The position numbers and the translations under genes are program-made. From Cyanoderma ruficeps (lineage: Eukaryota; Chordata; Aves; Passeriformes; Timaliidae): a DNA stretch of 64,000 nucleotides. Where the stretch lies: positions 248,001 through 312,000 of the forward strand of contig VZDJ01001247.1 in assembly GCA_008694505.1 (NCBI GenBank). Reading direction: 5' to 3'. Shown here in pieces: positions 50,359-62,266 of this stretch. The notes under the pieces are model-generated. The model was not told the DNA's origin, did not search any database, and saw only the letters and a list, made by a program, of their open reading frames with translations. How positions within the stretch are numbered: the first letter of the stretch is position 1; the number at the start of each line of letters is the position of its first letter.

Positions 50359-52100
50359 AATTTTTGTAACTGATTTATTTTTTGCTGGTTTGTTTTTCAC
50401 TTAAAAATTACATTTACAGTGCAGGGTAATTCACAGCTTTTTAGTGTCTGCATTATTGTGGTCAATATACACAATGAGGATTTTTTTCACCTTACAGGCA
50501 AAAAATATTTGTGTGTATTTTTTTCATTTCTCTCTACTCATATGCAGTATAAGTAATAGGTTTTATAGTTTCCTAAAAGAATAAGAATGTTATGAGAGAA
50601 AACTCCAAAATCTGGCAACTAAGTTGGAAAATCCCACATCAGAATGCAATTCTCAAATACTGATTTAGGCACATTGGAGATGTGTAGAGTCTTTAAGAAC
50701 TATGAGGATCTGTTTAACCTCATGCCCTTGACTTGTAAATCACATTAAATTTCAGTGAAGTTACAGAAATCTCTCCCTACCCCCATTCTTCCCATTTGTT
50801 TTTGATTAACAAAAAACCATGTGTCAGAACGTGTCTGAGAGGAAAGGTAGGATCAGGGAGAGAAAGAGGAGGATGCTGGAAAGCAGAAGGGCTACACGAA
50901 AATGTATTTATCTGGGTTCTACTAATTACTGTGGACTTAAAAGTATTAATAAATCCTAGTGTTGAGTATGTGTTACACATCCCTGGTCATTCATGCCTTT
51001 GTTTCTGGCATCCCTCAAATATTCTTGTTTTGCTGAACCTTTGATTTCCTCTTCTGTGTTAATTTCACATGTGAGTGTTTCTCTCTGTTTACCTGGGACC
51101 TTCAGTAGGGTCTTGCAAGCTCCTTAAGCTCCTTTCTACAATCTTGTTTGAGAGGAATCCTGACTGATGTGGCAGGACAAAAGACTCAACAAAGCGGTGG
51201 CTGAAGCAGAGTCCTCAGGTCGCTTTCACTTAATTCCCAGAGTCTGTAACCAAAACAGCTCTTGCTGTATCTGGGAAAAGCCAAGTCACTGCCAAGGCTG
51301 CCTGTCTTGCCTAGATTTGAGGACAATGAGTCCTTCTCACTTATAGCTCTATCTGGTATCTTAATTGGCAAGTAAATTAATAAAAGATGCGTTTATTGCT
51401 GCGCAATGAGCTTGTTTGTTTTCCCTGCTGTCGCTGATTTATTTTGGAGAGGGGAAGGGGGCAAGATTTGAATTCATTTATATCCCTCTTACAGCTGAAA
51501 TATCATCACTTTTTAGGGATCAGTCTTTCTGTCTGTGTATTTTCTCAAAGTGGAGGCCAGAAGTATAGAAAACTGGAATTACCACAGTAAGGTCAAACAC
51601 GGTGTGACAGTGTTTCTCCAAGTTATCACATTCATTCAGTTTTGTATCTAAGTGACTTAATATCAAAAGGCAAAAAACATGGGCTCTCTCTTGTAACGAT
51701 TTTAAATTTTACCTTGTTGTAACAAAAGTACTTTTTGCATCTGGTCCACATTTGGGGAAAATCATTGCTTTCATTTCAGTTTCTTCCAAATCGGGTCGTT
51801 TTAGAGCTGTATTCACACCAGAGGCCGCACAAAACCAACGGGAGCAGCAGCAACCTATGTGGCTCGGTTTTTATTTATTTCTTTCCCAACAATTATTTTA
51901 TTATGGACTACTGTCTCTACTTCTAATAAATAACCCTCGTTGCTTGTCCTGTCTATAACACATGACAGAGTATCACTGTCAAGGCCCCTTGTAATTCCCA
52001 GCCAGTCGCCCCCAGCTACTCAGCAGAGCAGAGTCATTTGCAAATGAAGGACATTTGTCTGAATGACACATTTCTGAATGAGAACTGCTTTGTTTTGCAG

Positions 52101-52291
52101 AGAGTTTGGCCGCTGGAAAGTAAACAATCTTGCTGTGGAAAGAAGAAATTTCCTTGGCTCCCCACTGCCGCTCGCCCCAGAGTTTTTCCGTAACATCAGG
52201 CTGCTGGGACGGCGCCCGACCCTTCAACAGATCACAGAAAACCTCATCAAGAAATATGGGACACATTTCCTGCTCTCAGCTACCCTGGGAG
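52101..52291 (+). CDS. BRINP3: Internal coding exon of BRINP3: first half of the MACPF region
   Basis: BRINP proteins are BMP/retinoic-acid-inducible neural-specific proteins with an N-terminal MACPF domain; they enter the secretory pathway and are linked to suppression of the cell cycle in neurons. Seen here: a polypyrimidine tract and CAG acceptor end at 52100, one base completes an Arg codon, 63 open codons follow (starting EFGRWKVNN), and one base of a split Gly codon precedes a GTAGGG donor at 52292. The C-terminal part contains [13 protein letters not shown], which fits the MACPF signature [YW]-G-[TS]-H-[FY]-x6-G-G. The stretch [20 protein letters not shown] is the part I use to favour BRINP3 over BRINP1 and BRINP2; this relies on remembered paralogue sequence. 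The exon has no start codon of its own and depends on an upstream exon with the signal peptide, which is not in the window. Confidence 0.95.
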
Positions 52292-52500
52292 GTAGGGTGA
52301 ATTCTTGGGAATGTTGTGGATGAGTTTGGTCTGAGTAGACCAAAAGTGCTGGTCACAATTGTTCCTCCTCCAAGCTGCTGGGATGGGCAAAATTCTTTGC
52401 GGGAGCGGATTTTGTCTACAGGTCTTGTGACCGCTCCTTATTGGTGCTGTGCATAGAATTTTGTGCACAAAAAGAGAAGAAATCCAGTTGCTAAAACTTT

Positions 52501-52698
52501 CTGTAGTTAAATACCACGATAGATTGCTAAAGATTTCTGAGAAATCCTCAGAATTTAAGTCAAGATGAGATGTTTTTTCTGGGGGACGGTTTCTTCTCAG
52601 TCCCAATGGTGTGACAGCAAGAGGCATTTGGTGAGATCCCTCTGGCTGCACTAAAAAGGGGGCAGGTTGAAGGGATTAGGGTGGTCTTCTCTGTCCTT
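52501..52698. repeat. Direct repeat downstream of the first BRINP3 exon
   Basis: Partner of 49807-50024, same orientation, offset about 2.7 kb. It begins 210 bp after the exon end. Similarity stops sharply after 'ctgtcctt'. Confidence 0.9.
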
Positions 52699-52699
52699 T

Positions 52700-55600
52700 A
52701 GCTGAGCTCCTGGTGTGCTGCCCCAAGTCCTTTAGGGGTCTTTCTCTGAGGTCATTAAGGAGAGTGACATTTTTTTCTCTAAGTGGTCCTGGTACACAAT
52801 TTACATAATAACAGCTTACAGAAGTATCTGGGTCCCTTGCAGTCGTGCAGAAATGGAGCCAGAAAACCAGTAACAAGTATTTCCAATGAATCTTTTAATT
52901 TATGAGACTTTTTAAGCTACTTTGCCTGTTGGAAAATCCCTATATTGTCACTCTGCCCTTTTTAGAATTAGTCTTCACTTAACCAGTGGGACGGCATTTT
53001 CAAAATGGGATGATGAGGCTTTGCCATGCCATTCCCATTAACTTAATGGAATCTGCATCTTTCAGTCCCCAAAGGCTAATCTGGAAAGGGTAGCCCCACG
53101 GATAATTGGGATCCAGTCACCAGATGGATTGAAGAAATCCAGTGAAGAGGCCTAATGTTCAAAGGAGAGCATAAATTGTTCCGAATGAAAGATAATTAGT
53201 ACCTGTGATTACCCATCTAGGCATTACACAATGAACTGACATTTTAGTAATGCAGCTCTATCCCATTGTGGGTGATAATATTAAAGATAATTTTGGTTAT
53301 TGAGTGTCCTTCCAGCAGGACAGGCTTGTCGGAATCCTTTATTCACCTGAGGAATGGTTCTCTTTAATACATTTCATAACAGAATCCTAACCATTTGTAA
53401 AGGAAATGAGAGCCCTCCTAGTCTCTCTTGGCTGATAGCTGAGATGTGTAACAACCCAAATGGCTCGCAGAGGCTTCCTTTTGAAGGCAACCATCCTAAA
53501 AACAAGAGGAATTTCTGTCTTGCTGTAGTTATTTTAAAAAATAAAGAGCTAATTTCTACCATTGTTTTGGGAGCCAGTACCTCTGCAGCATTACCATTAG
53601 AATTTGAAGAATGATTTACGTATGTTGACCAGCAATTTGTAACAAAAATCCCTGCATTTCTTTTAATTACTTTGAATATTTTTGCATGCAAATATACATG
53701 TTTTATAAATGACTGATTTCTCGAGTATGGAACACATGGCACATTTGAATAGGAAAATGCTGAAGAGAAAGAAAATGTTTCTTAAAATATAAAGCATAAG
53801 AATTAAAGCTTTGGCTGCAGCATGTATCCTACTTCAGGGATTATCCAATGGTAAAAATTATTTCCCCGTATTGCTACCTCCCTGCTAACTATTAACTAAT
53901 GTAAATAGCAGTAGCTCCTCAGCCATGAGACGAAATTCCTTGTCAAGGTGAAACTGGATCTAACAGCTCTAGGAAAACAGTCTAATATGACCACAGCTAA
54001 TCTTTATTTTCAATGCAGCATATCCCACTAATTACCACAGAGCCATGGAGCTGACAACTTTCAGGAGGTCTAGACCTAAGTAAAACTGAATCTTAATGGT
54101 ATTTCCTTTGAAGACATTTGAAAATTATAGCTTAGACATTCAGTATTCTCCCCAAAGCCTCAGGATTTACTGCAGGGAAGCTGAGGTAGGGTACCATTTT
54201 CTCACCTCAGAAAGGCTCTAAAATGCAGTAGCTGCCACAGCCTTGCCCAAATTCTCATGCAGAGGGAGACAGTGTTGACTTCTGGGCTCTGTCACTGGGT
54301 ACTGAAGTCAAAGGGAGTTTTCGTATTAACTCGGGGTTTGATTTAGGTCCCTAGCCTCAATTTTTAGGTATGATTTGAGGCACACCTGCTGCCTTCCATT
54401 ATCACTGGGTGGGTGCTGAATGCTTTGAAAAATTGGTTCAATTACAATAATTACAGGGAATTAGTAATTTCAAAGAAAGCTTTCATGAGGTAGCTAATAA
54501 ACCCATACTTTCCTGGATGTGTTAGTTCTTATTTTTGGGCTGGATTGAATGGGGATTCCCACAGATACTTGTCCACATCTGATTAACATGTAATTAGTTT
54601 TTTTATTATTTTAATAATGTATTAGTTCTTTCCCTTTAATTACAAGTTTTTTTATTGTGAAAGCTTGTCACTTATGCAGCTTGTTAAAAGCAGAAGACCA
54701 AATGGAGTGTGCACGGTACTTTTATTTAATGAATCCCCAATCATCTGTATTCATGGACAGAATGGAAAACTTGGCAAATGAACGATGCTGTGATAAGATT
54801 TGTGTGCCTCTGTGACCATTTGGTTTCCATAAAGATCTCTTTTTGAGCATAAAGGGAACTCTTGCACATGGCTGTTTGTGAAACATTCCCTAGTCTTTAT
54901 TCACAAACACAGAAATACGCCCCTCAAGGGCATTCAGAAATGAGAACTAAGGGGAAAAAAGTTCTGTATATCCTGCTGGCACAAGATAATGTGGACAGTG
55001 ACATTTCTCACTGCTTTTATTTCTTATGGAAATTTTATCGCCTTGTGACACAAACCCAAAGTCCATAATGAGCAGCTCCAAGCTGCTTGATGGAAGGACC
55101 CTGCGTGACCCAGCGGATCCAGCACTCAGTGTCACTTTCCTTCCTTTTGTTTTGCATTTATACTATTCTGTTTTGCCTGCCCACCATATCATGCAATGAT
55201 GGTCCAGCTATGCTTTAATAGCTTTCAAAAAAACCCCAAAAAAACCAAAACATATGTGAGCTTGGGAGCTGGAGGGAGTTGGGAAGCCTGGGGTAGCACT
55301 GTGGGATGAGTGTAAGAGGACAAACCCGAATTCCTTAAAGACATTTTGCTTTAATGATGTTCCTACAGAAGAGGCCGTTTAGTAAAGCAATCGCGTCAGT
55401 GATGATGGTAATTATCACACCACAGTGAGATGATAGGCTCTTGTTCTAGGCTTTTGGGTGAAGTGAGGCTGATTTGGGTGCTTCTCAAGGAAGTCCTCCT
55501 TGCACCTGGAAACACAGCGACTGCTCCGAATAAACCAATTTGTGGGACAATGCCAGAGCTTCCTATGAAACTCGTACCTTGTTAGGCAACAGTCTAAGTG

Positions 55601-57900
55601 GTCATCTGAAATATGCTACAGGTCGATTTATTTCTCCTGCTGTTGTCAGTCATCTTTGCTCAAGGTGTTCATTACCAGACCATTAATCCACTCGGCTCTC
55701 TGGGTCAGGAAGCAGCCCTTGATGTTGTTGAAGGCTTTGTGAATTGGAGGGAAAAGAGGTGATTTTGTCTCTAAAACAGACAGCCTTAACAGGTGTGGGC
55801 AGATCAGCTCGACCCCAACCTCCCTCCACTGATTACAGCCTTGCAAGTGTGATGGTTACACCTTGACTTTTCCAGCTTTCCTGCCCCTCATTAGTATTCC
55901 CCTGGAGCTGTGTATCATCCTGCCCGCAGAGATGTGGGGAAATTGTCAGGTAGTGTAAAAGAGTGAATCTCAATGAATTCTGAAAGATTTATTGGCACTT
56001 ACACTAACTGCTGATACGACCTCTGCTTTCCATAATGCTCTCTCAAGGTAAGAGACAAACTGTTGGCAAATAATGGAAGGAGAGGACAGTCTCAGATGAC
56101 TGATGTGGAAAAGAAACGTGAAAATTTTGCATCAGACTTGCAAACACCGGTCATACCCCCTGTCCAGGTATGAAAATTCCCTAACATTTAAGATTATGGA
56201 AGCTAAGGGGAGGGAAAAGAAGCACAAAATACATTAACTTTCTTTCCTTTCCCGTCTACTTAATGAAGAAAAATTTTAAAACCTTAAACAGATGGTCTGT
56301 ATAGAATTAACGTGCACTGTTATTCACTTGAACCACGGAAATGATACCACATCTGGCCTGAAATTAATTTATATCGTTTTTGAGCCTGTGCATTTCCATC
56401 AGCATCTGCTTAAGTTTGGGAAAATGACCTGATAAAACCCCAATGGCACCTTTGGTGATCCAGACAGGAATAGATTTTCCACTAGATAGCAGTAGCTGGC
56501 CCATTTATTTAGGTGTAGTTATTTAGGTAGTAGCTGAGGTATTTTATTTAATCAAGAAACCTCTGAGGAGCTCATAGGCCAAAGACCTTTAGTCCTGTAA
56601 AAGATACATTTATGTATATGAAGAGAGAGCTCTAAGCAGGCATCTGTGGGTTATGCTCAGCTATAGCTACCTTGGAGTGTTGTCCTTTTATTCCTGTTTC
56701 CTCTCTTTCTGGCATGAAGTGATGGGAACTGCTTGGATGACTCCCTTTTCCTACCACTTCCCAGTCTACACAGATGAAAATACGAAACATCGAGGCCTAT
56801 AATCCCTTTATTATTCCAAATATGTGGGTACAGGCAAACAATCTCTCAACAACTGAGGCAGAAAATAGCACTAAGTATTTAAATCATATGAATATGTATT
56901 GTTATGTATGACAAAATGTATTTACTCCTTCAATAGATGGTTATATTTAGTTACAGTTGTTACAGCATTATTCCAATTCCCCCATGTTGATTGAGATTTG
57001 CATTTTTAATTTAAATAATTCCTGAATATTTTCTCAGGATGAACACAAAATTAATTTCTGATTTCTGAATGCCACCTACCAACTGTTATTTAGGAGACTT
57101 ACATCTCAATGGCCACAGACAGGTAGTATATCTGGGTAAATTTCAATATACCTATTTATTTATTTTTTGTTTTTTAAACGGCATGTGTTGTTGGGACCTA
57201 GTTGAATTTATAAATGTACATCATGGACAATATGTTCCCATAAACCTAGAAAGAATTAAAAATTGAAGTTAGGTTATAAGCTTGCATATTCCAGGGCTGG
57301 TGGGGACAGTACTGGACACTGTGGCAAGATGAGTGAAGAGCATGAACATCAGTGCCCTGCCCCTGCAGTGACTCTCTGCCAGTGACAGCCCCCACATGGC
57401 AATAAAACATCCCTGTGGTGACTGAGAACTTCCTGAGCCACCCATGGGGCTGGGTGGCATTGTTTTGTGATAACTGGGTGTTTCCATGCTACTTCCCTTA
57501 AACCTGAGAAAGTGAATTTTACTGTCTCTTGAATTTCGGGAAGGAGAGAGAATGCTGCTTTCAGAGCTGGTGAAAAGCACAGCTGGGAGGATTTGATGCT
57601 GAATAATCATGTTTTATAAGTGTTCACTGTCATTACTCCTTTTCAGTTCTTAAGATTCATAACCTTGAACAGTTTTCTAAATCACACTTGTTTTCAGCTG
57701 ATGCTTGGATGTCTTCTTAGCCTGTTTTCTGGTGGCAGACAGTAACCAGTGAAAAACAAGATTCATCCATGTTTTCAATGTGGCAAGCGAGTCTCTCTTG
57801 GCATGGGTTTAATTTTCTCCAGAAGAACCAAAAACTCAAATTGTCTTCTCCAAATCAGGGTGGGCAGGGTTACTTCCCAAATCCAATCCCGGATTTCTGG
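52700..57900. other. Repeat-poor part of the intron after the first exon
   Basis: No CR1 or LTR phrase recognised. AT-rich, with several T/A runs. Nothing coding seen. Confidence 0.5.
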
Positions 57901-58315
57901 GTGCTGAAGGGAGCCCTTTCCCAGTTCTGCAGGGACATGGGTGCCTAAACACTGATGTGTGGGGGAATCCACTTTTTTCCAGCAAGAACTGCATCAGCTC
58001 TGACAGATGAAACACTCTCTGAAAAGTCTTTTGCGCAGCAAATATTTTTCGAGCTGCCCCTGATGGCACCTGCTGGGTGCACAGTGCCTGGGAATGCCAG
58101 GGATGAGCCGGGATTCCTTCAGTGAGACATTCAAAGTCATTTCAGTCTGGATTGAAAGCCCAAACCTCTGTCAGGGGGCAGGGACAGAGCCTGCAGGGCT
58201 GGGGGTGCCAGGGGATCCAGCCTGCCAGAGCAAACCCACCAGAAACTGCTGTGGAAAGTGGGGGGTCAAGCAGGATAAGGAATATAGTGTTGGAGTTTTG
58301 GTTTCTTTTCAGCCA

Positions 58316-58750
58316 CTGTCAAAGCTGAGACTGAAACACGGGAGATGCAGTTTTTGAGTTCAGACTTGGATGTTTATTATTTCTTATCTATTTACAGACT
58401 CATCAGCCATGAGCTCTAACTAGCAGGTTAGAGAATGCAGGTAAAATGGAGGTGCTTCTAACTCTTTTCAAGGTTATTTAAGTGGTAATTACCAAAAACT
58501 GAAGTGACACCTATATTATTAATATTTCCAACCCAATAATGACCACCCAAGGCCCGCAATGCAGACTCTTTTCACCCAATTACAGAAAACCACCCAAACC
58601 CATCAAGAAGAAGGAAGAAAGGAATAAGAAGATGAAGAAGAAGGACTTAGACAATGCCCAAAATTCTCCACATTGCTTCATACATATATTACTATATACT
58701 AAAACCCTAAAATCTAAGTTTCCAGAATTCCAGCAAAATAGGATGATGTG
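58316..58750 (-). mobile_element. Probable LTR, minus strand
   Basis: The plus strand starts TGTCAAAGC. Read on the minus strand, an AATAAA (complement near 58370-58376) lies about 60 bp before a ...TTTGACA end, as in an LTR R/U5. The far end and a target duplication were not found. Confidence 0.45.
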
Positions 58751-59094
58751 ATAACTCTGACATGGCTGAAAATGTTCTTTTCTTGAGATGCTCTAATCAA
58801 AGTAAAGCATCACAGCACACAACCCTGTCCTTTTTCAAGGTTTGTTGGTTTGTTTCTTTTTTGAAATGGGAGTTTTTATTGCAGTTCTGCTGTCTGCTCC
58901 TGGAGAGCAGGGAACAGAAAAATGCCTGATTCTTGTTTTTTCTTATGTGAACAAAACTCAGCAAACTCTGTTTTAATAATAAAACTTAGCAGAATTGTGT
59001 TGAAGTATAAGGAACCTCACCATCTCTATTAATGACTAATACAGATCAATCAAAAGTGTTTACATGAGAACAAGGTGTCAGCTCAGAGGGAGGG

Positions 59095-59531
59095 AGAAGG
59101 TTTCTGATGGAGACATGCTGGAAGAGCTGGGGCTGTCCAGCCTGGAGAAGAGAAGGCTCCAGGGGGACCTTATTGTGACATTCCAGGACTTAAGAGGGCT
59201 TATAAAAAAGAAGAGTGACTTTTTACATGGGCAGATAGTGATAGGATAAGGGAGGAGGGTTTTGAATTAGAAGAGAAGCAACATAGATTAGATGTTAGGA
59301 ATATCTCAACATCACCCTCAGCTCCCTGTGAGGGTGGGGAGACCCTGGCACTGGGTGCCTGGAGAAGCTATGCCTGCCCCTGGATCCCTGGAAGTGTCCA
59401 AGGTCAGGTTGGACAGGGCTTGGGCAACCTGGGCTAGTGGAAGTGTCCCTTGTCCATGGCATGGATAGAACTGGATGATCTTCAGAAGTCTCTTCCTATC
59501 CTACTCAATCTATGAATCTATGATTCTGTGA
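59095..59531 (+). mobile_element. CR1 LINE 3' fragment, sense
   Basis: 'ctgtccagcctggagaagag', 'aggctccagggggaccttat', 'ctgcccctggatccctggaa' and the terminal short repeat 'aatctatgattctgtga' are the standard CR1 3' end. Confidence 0.95.
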
Positions 59532-59825
59532 TAATGAAACATAAAGAGCCTCAAAAATATATTTATTTAAAATGTTTTCCAGAGATTTTCTGCAGCTTTA
59601 GGTCCTTGTTTCCTTTGCCCTCACAATTCATTACATTTTCAGTGCAAAGATGGTTGACCTTGCAAAAAACACTTTAATCTGAATAAACTAGCTCAGACTT
59701 CTGGAAAAGGGGAAAACATGAAGAGAAAACTCCTATTAAAATTTTGCACCTAATCTGTGCAGCCTGAACTGGTCGCTGGCACAATATTCACCCTCAGAGC
59801 TCTGATGTTGTCTTCTCTGATACCA

Positions 59826-60006
59826 GAGAACCATGGAATGGTCTGGGCTGGAAGGCATCCTTGGGCTGGGTTGCTCCAAGCCCCATCCAACCAGGCCTTG
59901 GACACTTCCAGGGATCCAGGGGCAGCCACAGCTTCTCTGGGCACCCTGTGCCAGGGTCTCCCCAGTTGCACAGGGAAGAATTTCTTCCTACTATCTGTTC
60001 TAAACC
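59826..60006 (-). mobile_element. CR1 LINE 3' fragment, antisense
   Basis: 'tggaatggtctgggctggaa', 'ccttggacacttccaggga' and 'ggcaccctgtgccagggtct': the inverse of a CR1 3' region. It lies about 300 bp after the sense copy ending at 59531. Confidence 0.9.
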
Positions 60007-61542
60007 TTGTCTTTGCAGCTCCACAAACAGCTGCACAAAGCCCATGGGTGCTGGCTCAAACCTCAGCCCACTCCATTGCTTTCCATCCCAGAAACATCTT
60101 CCATCCCTGATGGAGTCACATGGCAGGTTGTGTGTGAGTCACAAGTCAGGTTTTACTGCATGGGCACAGTTGAATGCCAGCAAAGCCGGAACCTAGAGCA
60201 GGTTCTGATGGCAGATCTCTCTCAGGGAACAGGTCATTAGAGCCTGCTGTGCCTTCCCAGTTCCCTCCTGATGGCAGTTGTGCACCTTTGCCTACACATT
60301 ACAGCAGAAAGATGAAATAATTGGGTGGGGAAATCCTGGTGCTTAAGGAGGCTGTGTTAATTCCTGGTTCTTTGGAGCTTCAGGCAATTAATCCCTGCAT
60401 TGATGACTTCATGCACAAAATAATGACCCATTAGGAAGCTGTAGGAGGAGAAGCATAAATGCAGTGGTGGGAAGTGAGGTAAGCTTCAGCTGGAACAGCC
60501 ACCTGTCCCTTCCAAGACAAAAGGAATATTCCGGACAAACCTTGCAGGTCTAATTAGATAAAAAAAAGCTCCTCTATAATGCTAGTTTTGCCTGTCTAAG
60601 GTCTTAAGGGCTTGACTGAATTTCTGAGGGTTTGGAAAATACATATTGTACATTGGGGAACAAGGAGTGTGCTCATGTTTACCAAAGACAGATTTTGGGA
60701 GTCAAAACTTGCCAGCAAATATGATCCCCTGCACGGAGGCACACGTTCCTCACTCAGCATTGCTCACCACCACCACGATTATCTCCCTTTGAAGATGATG
60801 TCATGTTTTCAGCCTAGATTTTTTATCCTACAGCTTTTACTTTTTGGCACGTAAAGCCATGTGAAGTTGGCACCCCATCCTCGGCACGGGCACAGTGCCA
60901 CTGCAGCAGATGGGTGAGCAGTGAAAGTAGCACAAGTGGCAAGTCAGACCTTTCCAGGGTGACTTCCTTTCCAGGGACTAGGAAAAGGCACTCAGTGGAG
61001 TTGTTCAGCATCTAAAATCCAGGTGTAATGACATTATCAATCAATTGCTGAGCTAAATGCTGAAGCATGCAGATTACCAAACACACGCTCAGAGAGTGAG
61101 AGAATTTTCTTCTGTCCAATTTATTTTGGACATAAATTGCACAGAAGAAAATGCTGGGTCCAGAAATTACTTTTCCAATTTGTTTTATGGTGTAAAGAGT
61201 TTTTGCCTAAACACTTCACTAAATGAATGAATTCTTGCTTTGCCTGAAACACAGGAAAATATATCCATGAATTAGACAACAACCATGGAAAATTTGACAG
61301 TGTTAGTAGGTCTGGTCTGGAAATGTTCCTAAGAACTCACTCAGCTAGCGCAAGTCAGATTTTTGGTTTTCACTAATCCTACAGAAATTGAAATTTCTGC
61401 ATTCAACAGTATTTATCCACCTCTCTATAAAGAGGCAGGAAGTGAGAAATCCAAAACACAAGATGCCGGATCTTCTATTTTCTTTTGGAAAAAAATGAAC
61501 TTCTGAAACTTGCACATCTTTTAGTTACAGAAATTTGGTTCA

Positions 61543-61811
61543 GCGTCACACACACAGGGACAGTGTTAAACACACAGGGGAAAGTGTCACACACAGGACA
61601 GGGTCACACACACAGGACAGTGTCACACACACAGGGACAGTGTCACACACACAGGAAAGTGTCACACACAGGACAGTGTCACACACACAGGACCGTGTCA
61701 CACAGGGGAAAGTGTCACACACACAGGGGAAAGTGTCACACACACAGGGACAGTGCCACACACACAGGACAGTGTCACACACAGAGAGAACAGTGTCGCA
61801 CAAAGGACAGT
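61543..61811 (+). repeat. CA-rich minisatellite, about 14 units of 15-21 bp
   Basis: Imperfect tandem copies of AGTGTCACACACACAGGAC with small length changes, ending 265 bp before the BRINP3 exon at 62076. The array has no stops in several frames on either strand, which creates a 210-codon open frame. That frame is an artefact: it is not in the exon's reading frame. Confidence 0.95.
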
Positions 61812-62075
61812 ATTATAATTACTATAATAGTGAATTTATTAATTCATTCTCAGGGAGGGGACCCTGAGAACTATAATCCCAAGCAACATCACACAGGGAT
61901 ACCAAAACCTGTTTTCACTTTCTTTTATGCTTGCATAGAACACTGCAGAATGAATGCATTAAGTGATCTTGGAAATAAACTTATTTTGTATGTGCTTCAA
62001 GCTGAAAGTCTACAGAATCTCTCCTTACTGTTGAACATTGCTGATGCCTGCTGGGGTTTCTGTTTCCCTGCCCAG

Positions 62076-62266
62076 GAGAGGAGTCACTCACGATTTTTGT
62101 GGACAAACGGAAGCTGAGCAAGAGGTCTGAAGGGACTGATCCCAGTGCCAACAGCTCAGTGGTGACTCTGGAGACCCTGCACCAGCTGGCAGCCTCCTAC
62201 TTCATCGACAGGGACAGCACCCTGCGCCGCCTGCACCACATCCAGATCGCCTCCACTGCCATCAAG
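62076..62266 (+). CDS. BRINP3: Internal coding exon of BRINP3: continuation of the MACPF region
   Basis: A pyrimidine-rich acceptor (TGTTTCCCTGCCCAG) ends at 62075. The first two bases complete the Gly codon left open by the previous exon, then 63 codons run to AAG at 62266, followed by a GTAGGC donor; the next exon starts on a codon boundary. The peptide begins EESLTIFVDKRKLSKR and ends HHIQIASTAIK, both highly characteristic of BRINP proteins. An N-S-S glycosylation sequon is at 62150-62158, which fits a secretory-pathway protein. A candidate branch point TGCTGAT has its A about 31 nt upstream of the acceptor. The exon is 191 bp, the same length as the previous one. The segment between KLSKR and NSS is where paralogues vary most (as recalled), so it is best for checking the assignment. 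The next BRINP3 exon, with the cysteine-rich part, is not in the window. Confidence 0.95.

Larger units (their letters stand above)
1..52100 (+). other. BRINP3: 3' part of a large upstream BRINP3 intron
   Basis: This is inferred to be intron because the exon at 52101 needs an upstream coding exon, and no open stretch here resembles the BRINP N-terminus (signal peptide followed by the short segment before EFGRWK). It contains the CR1 fragments, LTRs and duplications listed separately. Open frames longer than 60 codons do occur, but all are explained by repeats or are of a length expected by chance. An unannotated alternative promoter or lncRNA cannot be excluded from sequence alone. Confidence 0.8.
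52292..62075 (+). other. BRINP3: BRINP3 intron between the two exons (9,784 bp)
   Basis: GT (GTAGGG) to AG (CCCAG) boundaries, with matching reading phase on both sides: a Gly codon is split 1+2. The intron holds one copy of a direct repeat (52501-52698), a plus-strand CR1 (about 59095-59531), a minus-strand CR1 (59826-60006), a probable minus-strand LTR (from 58316) and the CA-rich minisatellite. Between about 52700 and 57900 I see no recognisable element. Confidence 0.9.

Noticed and set aside
61485..62117. 210-codon open frame running into the BRINP3 exon
   Set aside because: Made by the CA-rich minisatellite, and it enters the exon in the wrong reading frame.
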